Origin: Pannonibacter indicus | GTDB taxonomy: Bacteria; Pseudomonadota; Alphaproteobacteria; Rhizobiales; Stappiaceae | Assembly (NCBI RefSeq): GCF_001418225.1 | Contig: NZ_LIPT01000001.1 | Location: 186,001-250,000, forward strand | Length of the DNA: 64,000 nt | Direction of reading: 5' to 3' | In this document: positions 36,246 through 46,725 of the stretch, piece after piece | Position numbering within the stretch: position 1 is the stretch's first letter | How the letters are laid out: each line of letters starts with the position of its first letter | Notes under the pieces: model-generated | The model's input: the letters and a program-made list of their open reading frames with translations, nothing else | What the model was told of the DNA's origin: nothing | Databases searched by the model: none | Made by a program: the position numbers and the translations under genes

Positions 36246-37562
36246 TCAGAAGCTGTCCCTGATCCACTGGCCGACACGGGCCAGGTAACCCGTGCTGCCG
36301 CCCCATCCAGACCGCCTGTGTTTCGGTTGAAACTGTTCGATCTGGGAGACCTGCGGATAAATCAGCAGCCCGACCGAGGCGGCGAATGCCGGCCCCTTGG
36401 CTGCATCCGGCAGTCCGGCCACCCCGAGTGGCCGTCCGAGCCGGACATTGCGGCCGATCACCCGGCGCGCAACTTCACTCAATCCCGTCAACTGGCTCGC
36501 CCCGCCCGTGAGGACGATCTGCTTGCCGACGCGCCCGGCAAAGCCGGAGGCCGTCAGCCGGTCACGGACCAGCTCCAGGATTTCCTCTACCCGCGGACGC
36601 ACGACCCGGATAAGGGCCGAGCGCGGGATCTGGTTCGGAAGGTCACCGTCCACTGGCGGGATCGTGAGCATCTCACGGTCATCCACGCTGGTCGGCAGGG
36701 CCGAACCATGAAGGGTCTTCAGACGTTCGGCGTCCGAAAGGCGCATGGCAAAGGCCCGCGCAATGTCAGTCGTCACGTGCTGGCCGCCAACGGCAATGGC
36801 ATCCAGATGCACCATCTGCCCCTCGACGAAGACGGACAGTGTCGTGGTGCCGCCGCCCATGTCGACGCAGGCAACGCCCAGTTCGGCCTCGTCATCCACG
36901 ATGGTGGAGAGGCCGCTGGCATAAGGCGTCGCCACCAGCGTCTCCACATGCAGGTGGCCGCGGTTGATGCAAAGCTCGAGATTGCGGACCGGCGGCACTT
37001 CGGTGGTGACGACCTGCATGTCGACGCCCAGCTTCATGCCCAGCATGCCGCGCGGATCACGGATGCCGCGGTTGCCATCCAGCGAATAGGAGATCGGCAG
37101 CGCGTGATTGACCGCCCGGCCTTCCATCACCGTATGTGACGACCCGGCCACCAGAACGCGCTGGATATCGGCTTCGCTCACCGCATCACCGGCCAGCGGC
37201 ACGGTGGCGCTGAAGATCTCGCTCTGCAGACGGCCGCAGCTGACATTGGCGATGACGGATTCCACCGTCACGCCGGCCATGCGCTCGGCTGCATCCACGG
37301 CCAGGCGGATCGCCTGCTCGGCTGCGTCCATATCTACGACCACGCCGGACTTGATCCCGCGCGAGCGCTGGTAGCCATAGCCCAGAACCTCGATGGCATG
37401 GGACCGGCCGGCCAGAACGGACCCTTCGGCACGCGGGGTCAGCTTGGCGATGAGGCAGCAGATCTTGGTGGAGCCCACATCCAGCACGGACATGACAACG
37501 GCGCGGCGCCCCGGAAGGGGGCGCATGCGCGGCAGATAGAGGGTGGAACCGGTGCGGCTCAT
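36246..37562 (-). CDS. ftsA: Cell-division actin-like protein FtsA
   Basis: A 438-aa actin-fold ATPase that tethers FtsZ to the membrane and recruits divisome proteins. Visible are phosphate-1 SVLDVGSTKICCLIAKL, the 1C domain after VIANVSCGRLQ, phosphate-2 VACVDMGGGTTTLSVF, the adenosine motif IVLTGGASQLTGLSEVA and the amphipathic C-terminal helix YLARVGQWIRDSF. A 4-base overlap (ATGA) couples it to ftsQ. Its stop codon is inside a 9-bp hairpin (CTGACGCGG...CCGCGTCAG) upstream of ftsZ. Confidence 0.96.
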   Translation of the reverse strand: MSRTGSTLYLPRMRPLPGRRAVVMSVLDVGSTKICCLIAKLTPRAEGSVLAGRSHAIEVLGYGYQRSRGIKSGVVVDMDAAEQAIRLAVDAAERMAGVTVESVIANVSCGRLQSEIFSATVPLAGDAVSEADIQRVLVAGSSHTVMEGRAVNHALPISYSLDGNRGIRDPRGMLGMKLGVDMQVVTTEVPPVRNLELCINRGHLHVETLVATPYASGLSTIVDDEAELGVACVDMGGGTTTLSVFVEGQMVHLDAIAVGGQHVTTDIARAFAMRLSDAERLKTLHGSALPTSVDDREMLTIPPVDGDLPNQIPRSALIRVVRPRVEEILELVRDRLTASGFAGRVGKQIVLTGGASQLTGLSEVARRVIGRNVRLGRPLGVAGLPDAAKGPAFAASVGLLIYPQVSQIEQFQPKHRRSGWGGSTGYLARVGQWIRDSF

Positions 37563-38473
37563 GTGTTGGCACCCCCTCTTGCAACTTTCTTGTTTCCATC
37601 CAGCGCGTCGCGGCGGCGCTGTGCGGCTTCATCCGTCAGGCGCACCACCACGCGGTCGGGCAGGCGCAGATCGATGGCGGCAATGTCACGGGCCAGAATG
37701 GCGCTTTCCCTGTCCATCTTCACAAGGGCAGCCAGCGCCGTGGCCGGATCTTCTTCCGGCAGGCGGATGGTGATGCCATTCTCGAGCATGAGATCCCAGC
37801 GGCGCTGACCGATGAGATAAGCGGCGCGCACACGCGGGCGCAGCTCCGGCTCGCTCTCAAGGGCCTTGAGGATTTCACCTGCGCGGGTCTGGGCCCCGTA
37901 GTTCACCACGAGCAGCAGATTGGCATAGCGCCCATCCACATCGTCGGTGATCACTTCACCCTGCTCGGTGACGATCGACACCGTATTGCCGCGCTGCCAA
38001 AGAGCGTAGGGCACCCACTCGTCAATCGTGACCTTTACCGTGTTCGGGTAAAGCTTCATGACCGAGGCGGACTTGACCCAGGGGTTCTGCTTCAGGCGCT
38101 CGCGCGCAGCATCCGCATCGAAGAGCACCAGCGAATCACCCTCTTCGAGCCCGAGAGCATCGAGGATCTGATATTCGGCCACTTCACGCTGCCCGGACAG
38201 CTTCACCGTCTCGACACCCAGACCGGCCGCGCTGATGAGCGACTGCGCCACCATGCGCCCATGACCGCCCAGAATGACACCATACGTGATGGTGGCAGCC
38301 AGGAAGGCCACGGCAGATACGGTGCCGGTCCAGCGGGGAAGATCGGCAAGCCAGCCCGCCTGCCGCCAGACAGGGCGCCGCCGCAGCCGCGGCACACCAC
38401 GCCCGCGCGGCGCCAGCTCCGCTTCCAGCGGATAAGCACTGACCATCCCGGCTTTGCGCCTCAGCGAGAGCAA
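37559..38473 (-). CDS. ftsQ: Cell-division protein FtsQ
   Basis: A 304-aa bitopic protein of the FtsQLB divisome checkpoint. A cytoplasmic basic N-terminus ([12 protein letters not shown]) leads to one membrane helix (about 50-70), the POTRA domain ([38 protein letters not shown]) and the FtsQ domain ([19 protein letters not shown]). The start is taken as TTG at 38473, because GGAGG lies 7 bases upstream within the ddl 3' end; an ATG nine codons later (38446) is the alternative. It overlaps ddl by 13 bases and ftsA by 4. Confidence 0.93.
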   Translation of the reverse strand: MLSLRRKAGMVSAYPLEAELAPRGRGVPRLRRRPVWRQAGWLADLPRWTGTVSAVAFLAATITYGVILGGHGRMVAQSLISAAGLGVETVKLSGQREVAEYQILDALGLEEGDSLVLFDADAARERLKQNPWVKSASVMKLYPNTVKVTIDEWVPYALWQRGNTVSIVTEQGEVITDDVDGRYANLLLVVNYGAQTRAGEILKALESEPELRPRVRAAYLIGQRRWDLMLENGITIRLPEEDPATALAALVKMDRESAILARDIAAIDLRLPDRVVVRLTDEAAQRRRDALDGNKKVARGGANT

Positions 38474-39387
38474 CTTGCGTCCTCCACCATCCAGGTGACG
38501 AGATCCCCGAAATCACGGCCAGTGTAGGCGGCAAGTTCCGGAACCAGCGAGGTTGGGGTCATTCCAGGTTGAGTGTTAACTTCCAGGCAAATCAGGGTAC
38601 CCGACCCATCCGGACGCTCATCGAAGCGGAAATCCGCCCGCGAAACACCCCGGCAGCCGAGCGCACGATGCGCTGTTAAGGTAAGTTTCTGTACTTCTTG
38701 GTAAATAAAGGGTGAAATTTTCGCAGGAAGGATGTGAACGGAGCCACCTTCCGCATATTTCGCCTCAAAATCATAGAAACCGTGCCCTTTTGGCACAATG
38801 TCGATAACTCCAAGCGCCTCATCTCCCATCACCGCGCAGGTCAGCTCGCGGCCAGGAATATAGGTCTCGCACATCAATGTGTCGGGATATGGCCAGTCAT
38901 CGCGCGTCAGCTCCTGCGGCGGATGCAACTGATCTTCCTTAACGATCAGCACGCCGAAGCTGGAGCCTTCGTTAATCGGCTTGATCACATAGGGCGGGCG
39001 CATCGGGTGCTCATGCCCCACATCCCGCCGGTTGATGATCAGATGCTCCGTGACAGGCACCCCATGCGCCGCCATCACGGCCTTGGCCTTCACCTTGTTC
39101 ATGGCAAGGGCTGAGGCCATCACGCCGGAATGCGTGTAGGGGATGTTCAGGATCTCGAGCAGGCCCTGGATGCAGCCATCCTCGCCGAAGGGGCCATGCA
39201 GAGCATTGAAGGCCACATCCGGCTTCAGTTCAGCCAGACGGGCTGCGATGGAACGGTCAACATCGACGCGCGACACCCTGAAGCCGCGCGCTTCCAGCGC
39301 ATCGGCGCAGGCATTGCCGGACGAAAGGCTCACCGGCCTCTCGTGCGCCCACCCGCCCATCAGTACCGCGACATGCTTACCCGCCAT
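38461..39387 (-). CDS. ddl: D-alanine-D-alanine ligase
   Basis: A 308-aa ATP-grasp enzyme that makes D-Ala-D-Ala for peptidoglycan. Key segments are [51 protein letters not shown], the metal site [17 protein letters not shown] and [10 protein letters not shown]. Start at ATG 39387 ([10 protein letters not shown]). It is the first gene after a 180-bp gap from murB and could open a ddl-ftsQ-ftsA-ftsZ subtranscript. Confidence 0.95.
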   Translation of the reverse strand: MAGKHVAVLMGGWAHERPVSLSSGNACADALEARGFRVSRVDVDRSIAARLAELKPDVAFNALHGPFGEDGCIQGLLEILNIPYTHSGVMASALAMNKVKAKAVMAAHGVPVTEHLIINRRDVGHEHPMRPPYVIKPINEGSSFGVLIVKEDQLHPPQELTRDDWPYPDTLMCETYIPGRELTCAVMGDEALGVIDIVPKGHGFYDFEAKYAEGGSVHILPAKISPFIYQEVQKLTLTAHRALGCRGVSRADFRFDERPDGSGTLICLEVNTQPGMTPTSLVPELAAYTGRDFGDLVTWMVEDASCSR

Positions 39388-39450
39388 TTCCACCGACTCA
39401 CTCAAACAAATATTAGCCTCTAAGATGCTGCCCAAATTGGTAAGGAAACG

Positions 39451-39478
39451 TTAACCAAGCCGTTAAGGAATGCATTAA
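39451..39478. promoter_or_regulatory. Three TTAA half-sites at 12-bp spacing upstream of ddl
   Basis: TTAA occurs at 39451, 39463 and 39475, exactly 12 bp apart, 64-91 bp before the ddl start. CtrA half-sites are TTAA but the standard spacing is 11 bp (N7), so the match is near, not exact. CtrA control of ftsQ/ftsA/ftsZ is known in Caulobacter, which makes the position meaningful. Confidence 0.35.
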
Positions 39479-39543
39479 CACCTTGTTGCCTGCACAGTGT
39501 GATTCAAAAGCAACAGCGGCGGGGTCCGAGGCTGTGGAATTCC

Positions 39544-39570
39544 GGGGTGGGGCTGAAGGGGCCCCTCCCC
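39544..39570. terminator. GC-rich hairpin directly after murB
   Basis: GGGGTGGGGC, a 7-base loop, GCCCCTCCCC (9 of 10 pairs) lies immediately past the murB stop codon. No U-run follows on the minus strand, so intrinsic termination is uncertain. It may be a processing or attenuation structure at the murB-ddl junction. Confidence 0.4.
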
Positions 39571-40524
39571 TCAATCCAGGAACGGAGTGACTTCCTCGCC
39601 GGGGAGGAAATGACCCAGGCGCTTGATTTCCCACTCAAGTTCCACGCCCGAATGCTCGCGCACGCGGCGGCGGACGGTCTCGCCCAGAAGCTCCAGATCA
39701 TGGCCAGTCGCAGTACCGGTGTTGATCATGAAGTTGCAGTGCATTTCCGACATCTGCGCCCCGCCCACGGTCAGCCCGCGGCATCCGGCAGCGTCGATCA
39801 CCTTCCAGGCAGAGTTGCCCGGAGGGTTCTTGAAGGTGGAGCCGCCGGTCTTCTCCCGGATCGGCTGGGCGCGTTCGCGGTGAGCCACGACCTCGGCCAT
39901 CTCCGCCCGGATCTTCGCCTCATCCTCCAGCGGGCCTTCAAAGACCGCGCTTGTGAAGATCAAGCCGGGAGCAGCTGAACTGTGGCGGTAGCTGTAGCCC
40001 ATGTCTGCATTGGTCAGCACATGACGCGCGCCCTTGCGGTCGATGGCGGTGACTTCCACCAGACGGTTGCAGGTTTCCGTGCCATGGGCGCCCGCATTCA
40101 TGCGCAGCGCGCCGCCAATGCCGCCGGGAATGCCGGTGTAGAAGGCAAAGCCACCGATACCGGCTTCTGCTGCCGCTTCCGCCAGCCGCTTGTCCGGCAC
40201 CGCAGCGCCCGCACGGATGCGCCCCTCCCCCAGCACCTCGACAGCGCCGAAGCCGCGCGCGCCGAGACGGATCACCACGCCTTCAATGCCCCCGTCCCGC
40301 ACCAGCAGGTTGGAGCCGAGGCCGATGGTCAGAACCGGGATTTCTTCCGGCAGAACGGACAGGAACTGCGCCAGATCCTCTTCGTCTGCGGGCTGGAACA
40401 GAAGCTGCGCCGGGCCGCCTGCCCGCAGCCATGTGACGGCGGACAGCGGCTGATTGGCCGTCAGCTTGCCGCGCAAACCCTCGAACCGGGAGCCGAGGCT
40501 TGCCAGAAGATCGGGAAAGCTCAC
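39571..40524 (-). CDS. murB: UDP-N-acetylenolpyruvoylglucosamine reductase
   Basis: A 317-aa FAD enzyme that reduces the enolpyruvyl group to give UDP-MurNAc. Seen are the FAD site [54 protein letters not shown], the active-site Ser block [20 protein letters not shown] and C-terminal [10 protein letters not shown]. The missing Tyr loop and the GNSAW signature place it in the type II MurB class. It overlaps murC by 4 bases. Confidence 0.95.
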   Translation of the reverse strand: MSFPDLLASLGSRFEGLRGKLTANQPLSAVTWLRAGGPAQLLFQPADEEDLAQFLSVLPEEIPVLTIGLGSNLLVRDGGIEGVVIRLGARGFGAVEVLGEGRIRAGAAVPDKRLAEAAAEAGIGGFAFYTGIPGGIGGALRMNAGAHGTETCNRLVEVTAIDRKGARHVLTNADMGYSYRHSSAAPGLIFTSAVFEGPLEDEAKIRAEMAEVVAHRERAQPIREKTGGSTFKNPPGNSAWKVIDAAGCRGLTVGGAQMSEMHCNFMINTGTATGHDLELLGETVRRRVREHSGVELEWEIKRLGHFLPGEEVTPFLD

Positions 40525-41939
40525 GCCCCCTCTCCCTTACCAAGGGCTTCAAGCTGGCCCGGCAGCGCATGCGCCCATTGGGTGATGTTGCCAGCACCGA
40601 GGCAGACAACGTAGTCGCCCGGCTTGGCAAGACCCGCGATGACGCCCGCAAGCGCCTCCGGCCCTTCCAGCGCGATGGCCGAGCGGTGGCCATGGGTCTT
40701 GAGGTTCGAGACGAGGCTGTCACGGTCAATGCCTTCAATCGGCTGTTCGCCGGCGGCATAAACCGGAGCCACGATCACCGTGTCCGCATCGTTGAAGCAG
40801 GTGGAGAAATCCTCGAACAGGCTGGCGAGGCGGGTGTAGCGGTGCGGCTGCACCACGGCGATCACCCTGCCTTTCGCCGATTCCCGCGCGGCCTTCAGCA
40901 CGGCGCGGATCTCCACCGGATGGTGGCCATAGTCATCGAAGAACTCGGCGCCGTTCCAGGTTCCCGTGTGGGTGAAGCGGCGCTTGACGCCACCGAACCC
41001 GGCCAGCCCCTTGCGGATGGCATCGGCAGAAATGCCAAGACGGTTCGCCACCGCAATGGCAGCCGTTGCATTGGAGACATTGTGCAGCCCCGGCATGGGC
41101 AGCACCAGATTGTCCATGACCTCGCTCGTGCCGGATCTCCGGTTCTGCAGGATCACGCGGAAGCTCGACTTGCCGCCGGCCATCGACACATCGGCAAAGC
41201 GCACATCCGCCTGCGGATTGGCGCCATAGGTGACGATGCGCTTGTCCTCGATCTGACCGACGAGCGTCTGCACTTCCGGGTGGTCGAGGCACATCACCGC
41301 AAAGCCATAGAAGGGCACGTTCTCGACGAAGTGGCGGAAGGCCGCGCGCACTCCGGCAAAGTCGCCGTAATGGTCGAGATGCTCCGGGTCGATGTTCGTG
41401 ACGATGGCGATATCGGCGGGCAGCTTGACGAAGGTGCCGTCGCTTTCATCCGCCTCGACAACCATCCACTCACCGTCACCCATGCGGGCGTTGGTGCCAT
41501 AGGCGTTGATGATGCCGCCGTTGATCACGGTCGGGTCCATGCCCCCCGCCTCCAGCAGCGCCGCCACCAGCGAGGTGGTCGTCGTCTTGCCGTGGGTGCC
41601 GCCGATGGCAATGGCCTGCTTGAAGCGCATCAGTTCGGCCAGCATCTCGGCACGGCGGACCACCGGGATCAGCTTTTCGCGGGCGGCGATCAGCTCCGGA
41701 TTGTCGCGCTTGATGGCGGAGGAAACGACCAGAACTTCAGCACCGCCAAGGTTTTCCGCCTTGTGGCCAATGAAGACCGGAATGCCCTTCTCGCGCAGGC
41801 GCAGCACATTCGCGCTCTCGGACATGTCCGAGCCCTGAACGGTGTAGCCGAGCGTGTGCAGCACTTCGGCAATGCCGCTCATCCCGATGCCCCCGATGCC
41901 GACGAAATGCACCGGCCCCAATTCACGCGGCATCTTCAT
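40521..41939 (-). CDS. murC: UDP-N-acetylmuramate-L-alanine ligase
   Basis: A 472-aa Mur ligase that adds L-Ala to UDP-MurNAc. Rossmann N-terminus [23 protein letters not shown]-binding P-loop [16 protein letters not shown], central motif [26 protein letters not shown] and the C-terminal [18 protein letters not shown] are all in place. It overlaps murG upstream and murB downstream by 4 bases each. Confidence 0.96.
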   Translation of the reverse strand: MKMPRELGPVHFVGIGGIGMSGIAEVLHTLGYTVQGSDMSESANVLRLREKGIPVFIGHKAENLGGAEVLVVSSAIKRDNPELIAAREKLIPVVRRAEMLAELMRFKQAIAIGGTHGKTTTTSLVAALLEAGGMDPTVINGGIINAYGTNARMGDGEWMVVEADESDGTFVKLPADIAIVTNIDPEHLDHYGDFAGVRAAFRHFVENVPFYGFAVMCLDHPEVQTLVGQIEDKRIVTYGANPQADVRFADVSMAGGKSSFRVILQNRRSGTSEVMDNLVLPMPGLHNVSNATAAIAVANRLGISADAIRKGLAGFGGVKRRFTHTGTWNGAEFFDDYGHHPVEIRAVLKAARESAKGRVIAVVQPHRYTRLASLFEDFSTCFNDADTVIVAPVYAAGEQPIEGIDRDSLVSNLKTHGHRSAIALEGPEALAGVIAGLAKPGDYVVCLGAGNITQWAHALPGQLEALGKGEGA

Positions 41940-43054
41940 GCGCGGTCTCCTTTGTCTGTTGTGTTTGCGCCAGCGGTCTCTTCCACCAGATCGGCAAGGC
42001 GGGCAACCGCATCGGGCTTGCCCTGCCCGCGCGCGGCGGCGGCGGCGGCTTCAAGGGTGGATGGCTCATCCATGAGCCGGGTGAGCTCTGCGGCAAGGCG
42101 CTGCGGCGTCAGGTCCTTCTGCGCCACCGGCCAGGCTCCGCCCACGGCTTCCAGCACGCGGGCATTGTTGCTCTGGTCCTGATCCAGCGCATTGGGTAGC
42201 GGCACCAGGATCGACGGGCGGCCGATGACGGACAACTCGCTGACGGACGAAGCACCGGAGCGGCAGATGACGAGATGGGAAGCGGCAATTCTCGCCGGCA
42301 TGTCGCGGAAGAAAGGCGCCAGCTCGGCAGACAGCCCAAGCGCCTCAAAGGCGCTCTTCACCCGCTCCATGTCTTCCGGGCGGCACTGCTGCACCAGCTT
42401 CAGCCGGGCGCGGTGTTCCGGGGATAGAAGCTTCACCGCTTCCGGCATCACGTCCGAGAAGAAGCGTGCGCCTTGCGAGCCGCCGAACACCAGCAGGTGA
42501 AACGTGCCGCCTGCCTGTGGCACCGCATAGGGCACGCTGGCGGCTTCCACCACCGGCGGGCGCACCGGATTACCGGTCTCGCGGATCTTCGGGGCGAGCG
42601 CTGCATTCGGATTGACCAGCGTCAGGCTGGTGGCGACACGGGTGACGCCCTTGGCCAGCATCCGGTTGGCCCGGCCCATCACGGCATTGGCCTCGTGCAG
42701 GATCGACGGCACCCCCGTCAGCCGCGCAGCCATCATCGGCGGAAAGGTGGGATAGCCGCCGAAGCCGACGACAACGGCGGGTTTGATCTGCCGGATGACA
42801 CGGCGGGCCTGCAGCGTGCCGCGGGCAAGGCTCAGAACCGTCTTGAGCAAGGCAACGGGCGACTTCGAGCGCAGGGTTTCGGAGGCGATGATATGCACCT
42901 CCCTAGCCGGAAAGCTGGTGCCATAGCGGTCGGCGCGCTCGTCCGTCGCCAGATCCACGGTCCAGCCCCGCCGCACCAGCTCATGCGCCAGCGCTTCGGC
43001 AGGGAACAGGTGGCCACCGGTGCCGCCGGCCGTCAGGAGAATGGTCTTGCTCAT
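41936..43054 (-). CDS. murG: MurG N-acetylglucosaminyltransferase
   Basis: A 372-aa peripheral membrane GT-B enzyme that adds GlcNAc to lipid I to make lipid II. N-terminal [23 protein letters not shown], the acceptor-side loop [51 protein letters not shown] and the UDP-binding [20 protein letters not shown] are seen. It overlaps ftsW and murC by 4 bases. Confidence 0.96.
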   Translation of the reverse strand: MSKTILLTAGGTGGHLFPAEALAHELVRRGWTVDLATDERADRYGTSFPAREVHIIASETLRSKSPVALLKTVLSLARGTLQARRVIRQIKPAVVVGFGGYPTFPPMMAARLTGVPSILHEANAVMGRANRMLAKGVTRVATSLTLVNPNAALAPKIRETGNPVRPPVVEAASVPYAVPQAGGTFHLLVFGGSQGARFFSDVMPEAVKLLSPEHRARLKLVQQCRPEDMERVKSAFEALGLSAELAPFFRDMPARIAASHLVICRSGASSVSELSVIGRPSILVPLPNALDQDQSNNARVLEAVGGAWPVAQKDLTPQRLAAELTRLMDEPSTLEAAAAAARGQGKPDAVARLADLVEETAGANTTDKGDRA

Positions 43055-44223
43055 TGAATACCCGGCTGAATGAGCTGTGACGGCGGCACCCGGGCCACCG
43101 TCACGCTGTCGCTGTGCAGCGGCCGCGGCTTGCGGCGCGACAGGGCCAGAATGAAGCCCGCCGTCAGCGCCGTCGAAAGCAGCGAGGAACCGCCGTAGGA
43201 AATGAAAGGCAGCGTCATGCCCTTGGCAGGCATGAGGTTGAGGTTCACCATCAGGTTGATGGTCGCCTGCAGGCCGAACATCAGCGTCAGGCCGGCCGTC
43301 GCCAGCCGCGAGAAGGCATCCTGGTCCCGGCCTGCATTGCGCAGGCCCCGCAGGATGATGAAGGCGAAAATCGCCACCAGCAGCATGCAGACGATGATGC
43401 CGAATTCTTCGGCAACCACGGCAAAGATGAAGTCGGTGTGACTGTCCGGCAGTCCGCGCTTGACGATGCCCTCTCCCGGCCCCTTGCCGAACCAGCCGCC
43501 CGAGAGGAAAGCTTCACGGGCACGGTCGATCTGATAGGTGTCGCCGGAATCGGGATCGAGGAATCTGTTCACACGCGTGGTCACGTGCGGCAGCAGGAAA
43601 TAGGCCGAGGCAAGACCGGCAACGCCCACCCCGCCCAATCCGATGATGGCGATCCACGGCAGGCCGTTCATGAAGAACAAACCGCCCCAGACGAGGCCGA
43701 TCAGCATGGTCTGGCCGAAGTCTGGCTGCGCAACCAGCAGCGCCGCGCACATGGCGAAAAGCAGGGCGGACAGAACCATGCCCGGCACTTCACGGCGGCG
43801 TCCGCTTTCCGACAGCAGGAAGGCGACCAGCACGACGAAGGCAGGCTTCAGGAATTCGGAAGGCTGCACCGAAAAACCGGCAATGTTGATCCAGCGGCGG
43901 GCACCCTTCACTTCGGCGCCGGCGAAGAGCGTCGCAACCAGAAGCGCAAGCGACACGCAAAAGAGCAGCAAGGCCCCCCGGCGCACCATCCGCGGCGACA
44001 TCAGCGAGACGCCGAACAGCACGACGACCGCCAGCGGCAGGAACATGGCCTGCCGCTTGACGAAGTAATAGCTCTCCACACCGATGCGCTCGGCCACCGG
44101 GGGACTGGCCGCAAAGGACAGCACGACGCCGCCGATCATGAGCAGGACGAAAAGCGCGAGAAGGATGTGGTCAACCGTCCACAGCCACTCGGCCAGCACA
44201 CCACGATCAGCGCGAGAAACCAT
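43051..44223 (-). CDS. ftsW: FtsW, SEDS peptidoglycan polymerase of the divisome
   Basis: A 390-aa polytopic membrane protein with about ten helices. It polymerises septal glycan in partnership with FtsI. SEDS marks are AGFSVQPSEFLKPAFVVLVAFLL, AQPDFGQTMLIGLVWGGLFF, GGWFGKGPGEGIVKRGLPDSHTDFIFAVVAEEFG and the C-terminal LPFISYGGSSLLSTALTAGF. It shares one base with the murD stop and 4 with murG. Confidence 0.95.
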   Translation of the reverse strand: MVSRADRGVLAEWLWTVDHILLALFVLLMIGGVVLSFAASPPVAERIGVESYYFVKRQAMFLPLAVVVLFGVSLMSPRMVRRGALLLFCVSLALLVATLFAGAEVKGARRWINIAGFSVQPSEFLKPAFVVLVAFLLSESGRRREVPGMVLSALLFAMCAALLVAQPDFGQTMLIGLVWGGLFFMNGLPWIAIIGLGGVGVAGLASAYFLLPHVTTRVNRFLDPDSGDTYQIDRAREAFLSGGWFGKGPGEGIVKRGLPDSHTDFIFAVVAEEFGIIVCMLLVAIFAFIILRGLRNAGRDQDAFSRLATAGLTLMFGLQATINLMVNLNLMPAKGMTLPFISYGGSSLLSTALTAGFILALSRRKPRPLHSDSVTVARVPPSQLIQPGIQ

Positions 44224-45623
44224 CAGGCATCCTCCGTCTTTTCCGGCACCGCCAGCAGGGCCCGGACGCTTTCGGCAAACGCATCACCACGCACTTCAAA
44301 ATTCGGATACTGGTCGAACGAGGCACAGGCCGGGGACAGCATGATCACCTTCTCGGCATGCGGATCGAGCGCCGCATCCGCCGCCGCACGCTGCACCGCC
44401 ACGTCCAGCGTGCCGCTGATCTCGTAGGGCACCTTGCCGTCCAGCGTGCGGGCAAACTCCTCGGCCGCCTCGCCGATCAGATAGGCCCGGACAATGCGCG
44501 GGAACAACTCGCCCAGCGGCTCGATGCCGCCCGACTTCGGCTTGCCGCCCGCGATCCAGTAAAGCCGGGGATAGCTCGCCAGCGCCCAGGCCGTGGCATC
44601 CGCGTTGGTCGCCTTGCTGTCATTGATGAACAGCGTGCCCTCATGGCGGGCGATGATCTGCATCCGGTGCTTGAGGCCGGGGAAGCTCTCAAGCCCTGCG
44701 GCGAGCTGCTGCGGCAAAACGCCAAGCGCCAGCAGTGCAGCACAGGCCGCCGCCGCGTTCTGGGCATTGTGCTGTCCGCGAAGCGACGGTGCGCGCGACA
44801 GATCGGCAATGACCGTCTCTACGCCCTTGTCCGCGCAGATCAACAGGCCATCACGGGCAAAGACGCCATTGGTCTGCGTCTGATAGCCGGAAATGCGGCG
44901 CACATCGTGCCCGGCCGCTTCCAGCCGGTCCGCGATGGCAGCACTCATTTCATCATCCACGCCGACGATGGCGGTACGGGCCGCTGCAACGAGCCGCTCC
45001 TTGATGCCGGCATAGTTCTCCATGGTCCCGTGCCGGTCGAGATGATCCGGCGACAGGTTCATGTGAATGCCGGCCGTAGGGGCGAGGCCGGGGGCAAGGT
45101 CGATCTGATAGGACGAGCACTCGATGACATAATGCCGGTGCGGCGTCAGAGCGGCGAGGTCGAACACCGGCGTGCCGATGTTGCCGCCCATCTGCACATC
45201 CCGCCCCAGCGACTTCAGCAGATGCGTGGTCAGCGCCGTTGTGGTGGACTTGCCATTGGTGCCGGTGATGCAGATGACAGGGGCATCCGGGCACACGAGC
45301 GCCCTTTCGCGCGAGAACAGCTCGATGTCGCCGATGACTTCGACGCCCGCCTCACGCGCGAGCTCCACCGTCCAGTGCGGCTCGGGATGGGTCAGCGGCA
45401 CACCGGGAGACAGCACCAGCGCAGACAGGCACTTCCAGTCGAGTTCGGCCAGATTGCGGGCCTCAAGGCCTTTTGAGCGGGCAAGATCATTGCGCGCAGG
45501 CGCATCGTCCCAGACGGTGACATGCGCCCCGCCTTCCTTCAGCGCCAGCGCGCAGGAAAGGCCCGAGCCGCCAAGCCCGAAGAGCGCTACCTCTTTTCCC
45601 TTGAAGCAGGTGACCGGGATCAT
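44223..45623 (-). CDS. murD: UDP-N-acetylmuramoylalanine-D-glutamate ligase
   Basis: A 466-aa Mur ligase that adds D-Glu. N-terminal Rossmann domain VALFGLGGSGLSCALAL, P-loop ICITGTNGKSTTTALTTHLL, ECSSYQIDLAPGLAPTAGIHMNLSPDHLDRHG, and the C-terminal FINDSKATNADATAWALAS block. The D-Glu-binding tail ends MLSPACASFDQYPNFEVRGDAF. It lies 7 bases after mraY. Confidence 0.96.
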   Translation of the reverse strand: MIPVTCFKGKEVALFGLGGSGLSCALALKEGGAHVTVWDDAPARNDLARSKGLEARNLAELDWKCLSALVLSPGVPLTHPEPHWTVELAREAGVEVIGDIELFSRERALVCPDAPVICITGTNGKSTTTALTTHLLKSLGRDVQMGGNIGTPVFDLAALTPHRHYVIECSSYQIDLAPGLAPTAGIHMNLSPDHLDRHGTMENYAGIKERLVAAARTAIVGVDDEMSAAIADRLEAAGHDVRRISGYQTQTNGVFARDGLLICADKGVETVIADLSRAPSLRGQHNAQNAAAACAALLALGVLPQQLAAGLESFPGLKHRMQIIARHEGTLFINDSKATNADATAWALASYPRLYWIAGGKPKSGGIEPLGELFPRIVRAYLIGEAAEEFARTLDGKVPYEISGTLDVAVQRAAADAALDPHAEKVIMLSPACASFDQYPNFEVRGDAFAESVRALLAVPEKTEDA

Positions 45624-45630
45624 GACCGCC

Positions 45631-46716
45631 TTACCTCAGCTTCAGGGTGGCAAGGCCGACGAGGGCGAGAACCACGGCGATGATCCAGAAGCGGATCACC
45701 ACCTGGGACTCGGTCCAGCCCAGCTGCTCGAAATGATGATGGATCGGCGCCATGCGGAACACACGCTTGCCGGTCAGCTTGAAGGAGGCCACCTGCACGA
45801 TGACGGACACTGCCTCCAGCACGAACAGCCCGCCAACGATGGCCAGAACGATCTCATGCTTGGTGACGACCGCAATCGCGCCGATCATGCCGCCTAGGGA
45901 AAGAGAGCCCGTGTCGCCCATGAAGATGGCGGCCGGAGGCGCGTTGAACCAGAGGAAGCCAAGCCCGGCGCCGATCACGGCGCCGCAGATGACGGCAAGT
46001 TCGCCCGTGCCGGGCACGTGGTGGATCTGCAGATACTCGGCAAAGACCGCGTTGCCCGACAGATAGGCGATGAGGGCGAAAGTGGCCGAAGCGATCATCA
46101 CAGGCACGATGGCCAGCCCATCGAGCCCATCCGTCAGGTTCACCGCATTGCCTGCGCCGACGATGACGAAGGCGGCGAAGGGAATGAAGAAGATGCCCAG
46201 ATTGAGCAGCAGGTCCTTCACGAAGGGGAAGGAGATGGAGGTGGCGAAGGCGCCCTTGTCCAGCATGGTCACCGCCAGCGCCGCCAGACCGGCAATCAGG
46301 AACTCGATGCCGAGGCGCGCCTTGCCGCTGAAGCCCTTGTGGGTGGCTTTCGTCACCTTCAGATAATCATCATAAAAGCCGATGGCGCCGAAGCCGACGG
46401 TGACCCACAGCACGATCCAGACATAGGGATTGCGCAAATCCGCCCACAGCAGGGTGGAGACGATGAGGCCGGACAGGATCATCAGCCCGCCCATGGTCGG
46501 TGTGCCCTTCTTGGTCAGAAGGTGGCTCTGCGGCCCGTCTTCACGGATCGGCTGGCCCTTGCCCTGACGCAGGCGCAGGCCGGCAATGATGCGCGGCCCG
46601 AACAGGAACACGAAGAACAGCGCCGTCATGATGGCACCGCCCGTGCGGAACGTGATATACTTGAAGACGTTCAGCGCAGAAATCTGGCCGGACAGTTCAC
46701 CGAGAAGATAGAACAT
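45631..46716 (-). CDS. mraY: Phospho-MurNAc-pentapeptide transferase
   Basis: A 361-aa integral membrane enzyme that loads phospho-MurNAc-pentapeptide on undecaprenyl phosphate to give lipid I. Ten or so helices with the conserved loops [37 protein letters not shown] (catalytic Asp cluster), [12 protein letters not shown] and [21 protein letters not shown]. It is 10 bases downstream of murF. Confidence 0.97.
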   Translation of the reverse strand: MFYLLGELSGQISALNVFKYITFRTGGAIMTALFFVFLFGPRIIAGLRLRQGKGQPIREDGPQSHLLTKKGTPTMGGLMILSGLIVSTLLWADLRNPYVWIVLWVTVGFGAIGFYDDYLKVTKATHKGFSGKARLGIEFLIAGLAALAVTMLDKGAFATSISFPFVKDLLLNLGIFFIPFAAFVIVGAGNAVNLTDGLDGLAIVPVMIASATFALIAYLSGNAVFAEYLQIHHVPGTGELAVICGAVIGAGLGFLWFNAPPAAIFMGDTGSLSLGGMIGAIAVVTKHEIVLAIVGGLFVLEAVSVIVQVASFKLTGKRVFRMAPIHHHFEQLGWTESQVVIRFWIIAVVLALVGLATLKLR

Positions 46717-46725
46717 TTGGATTCC

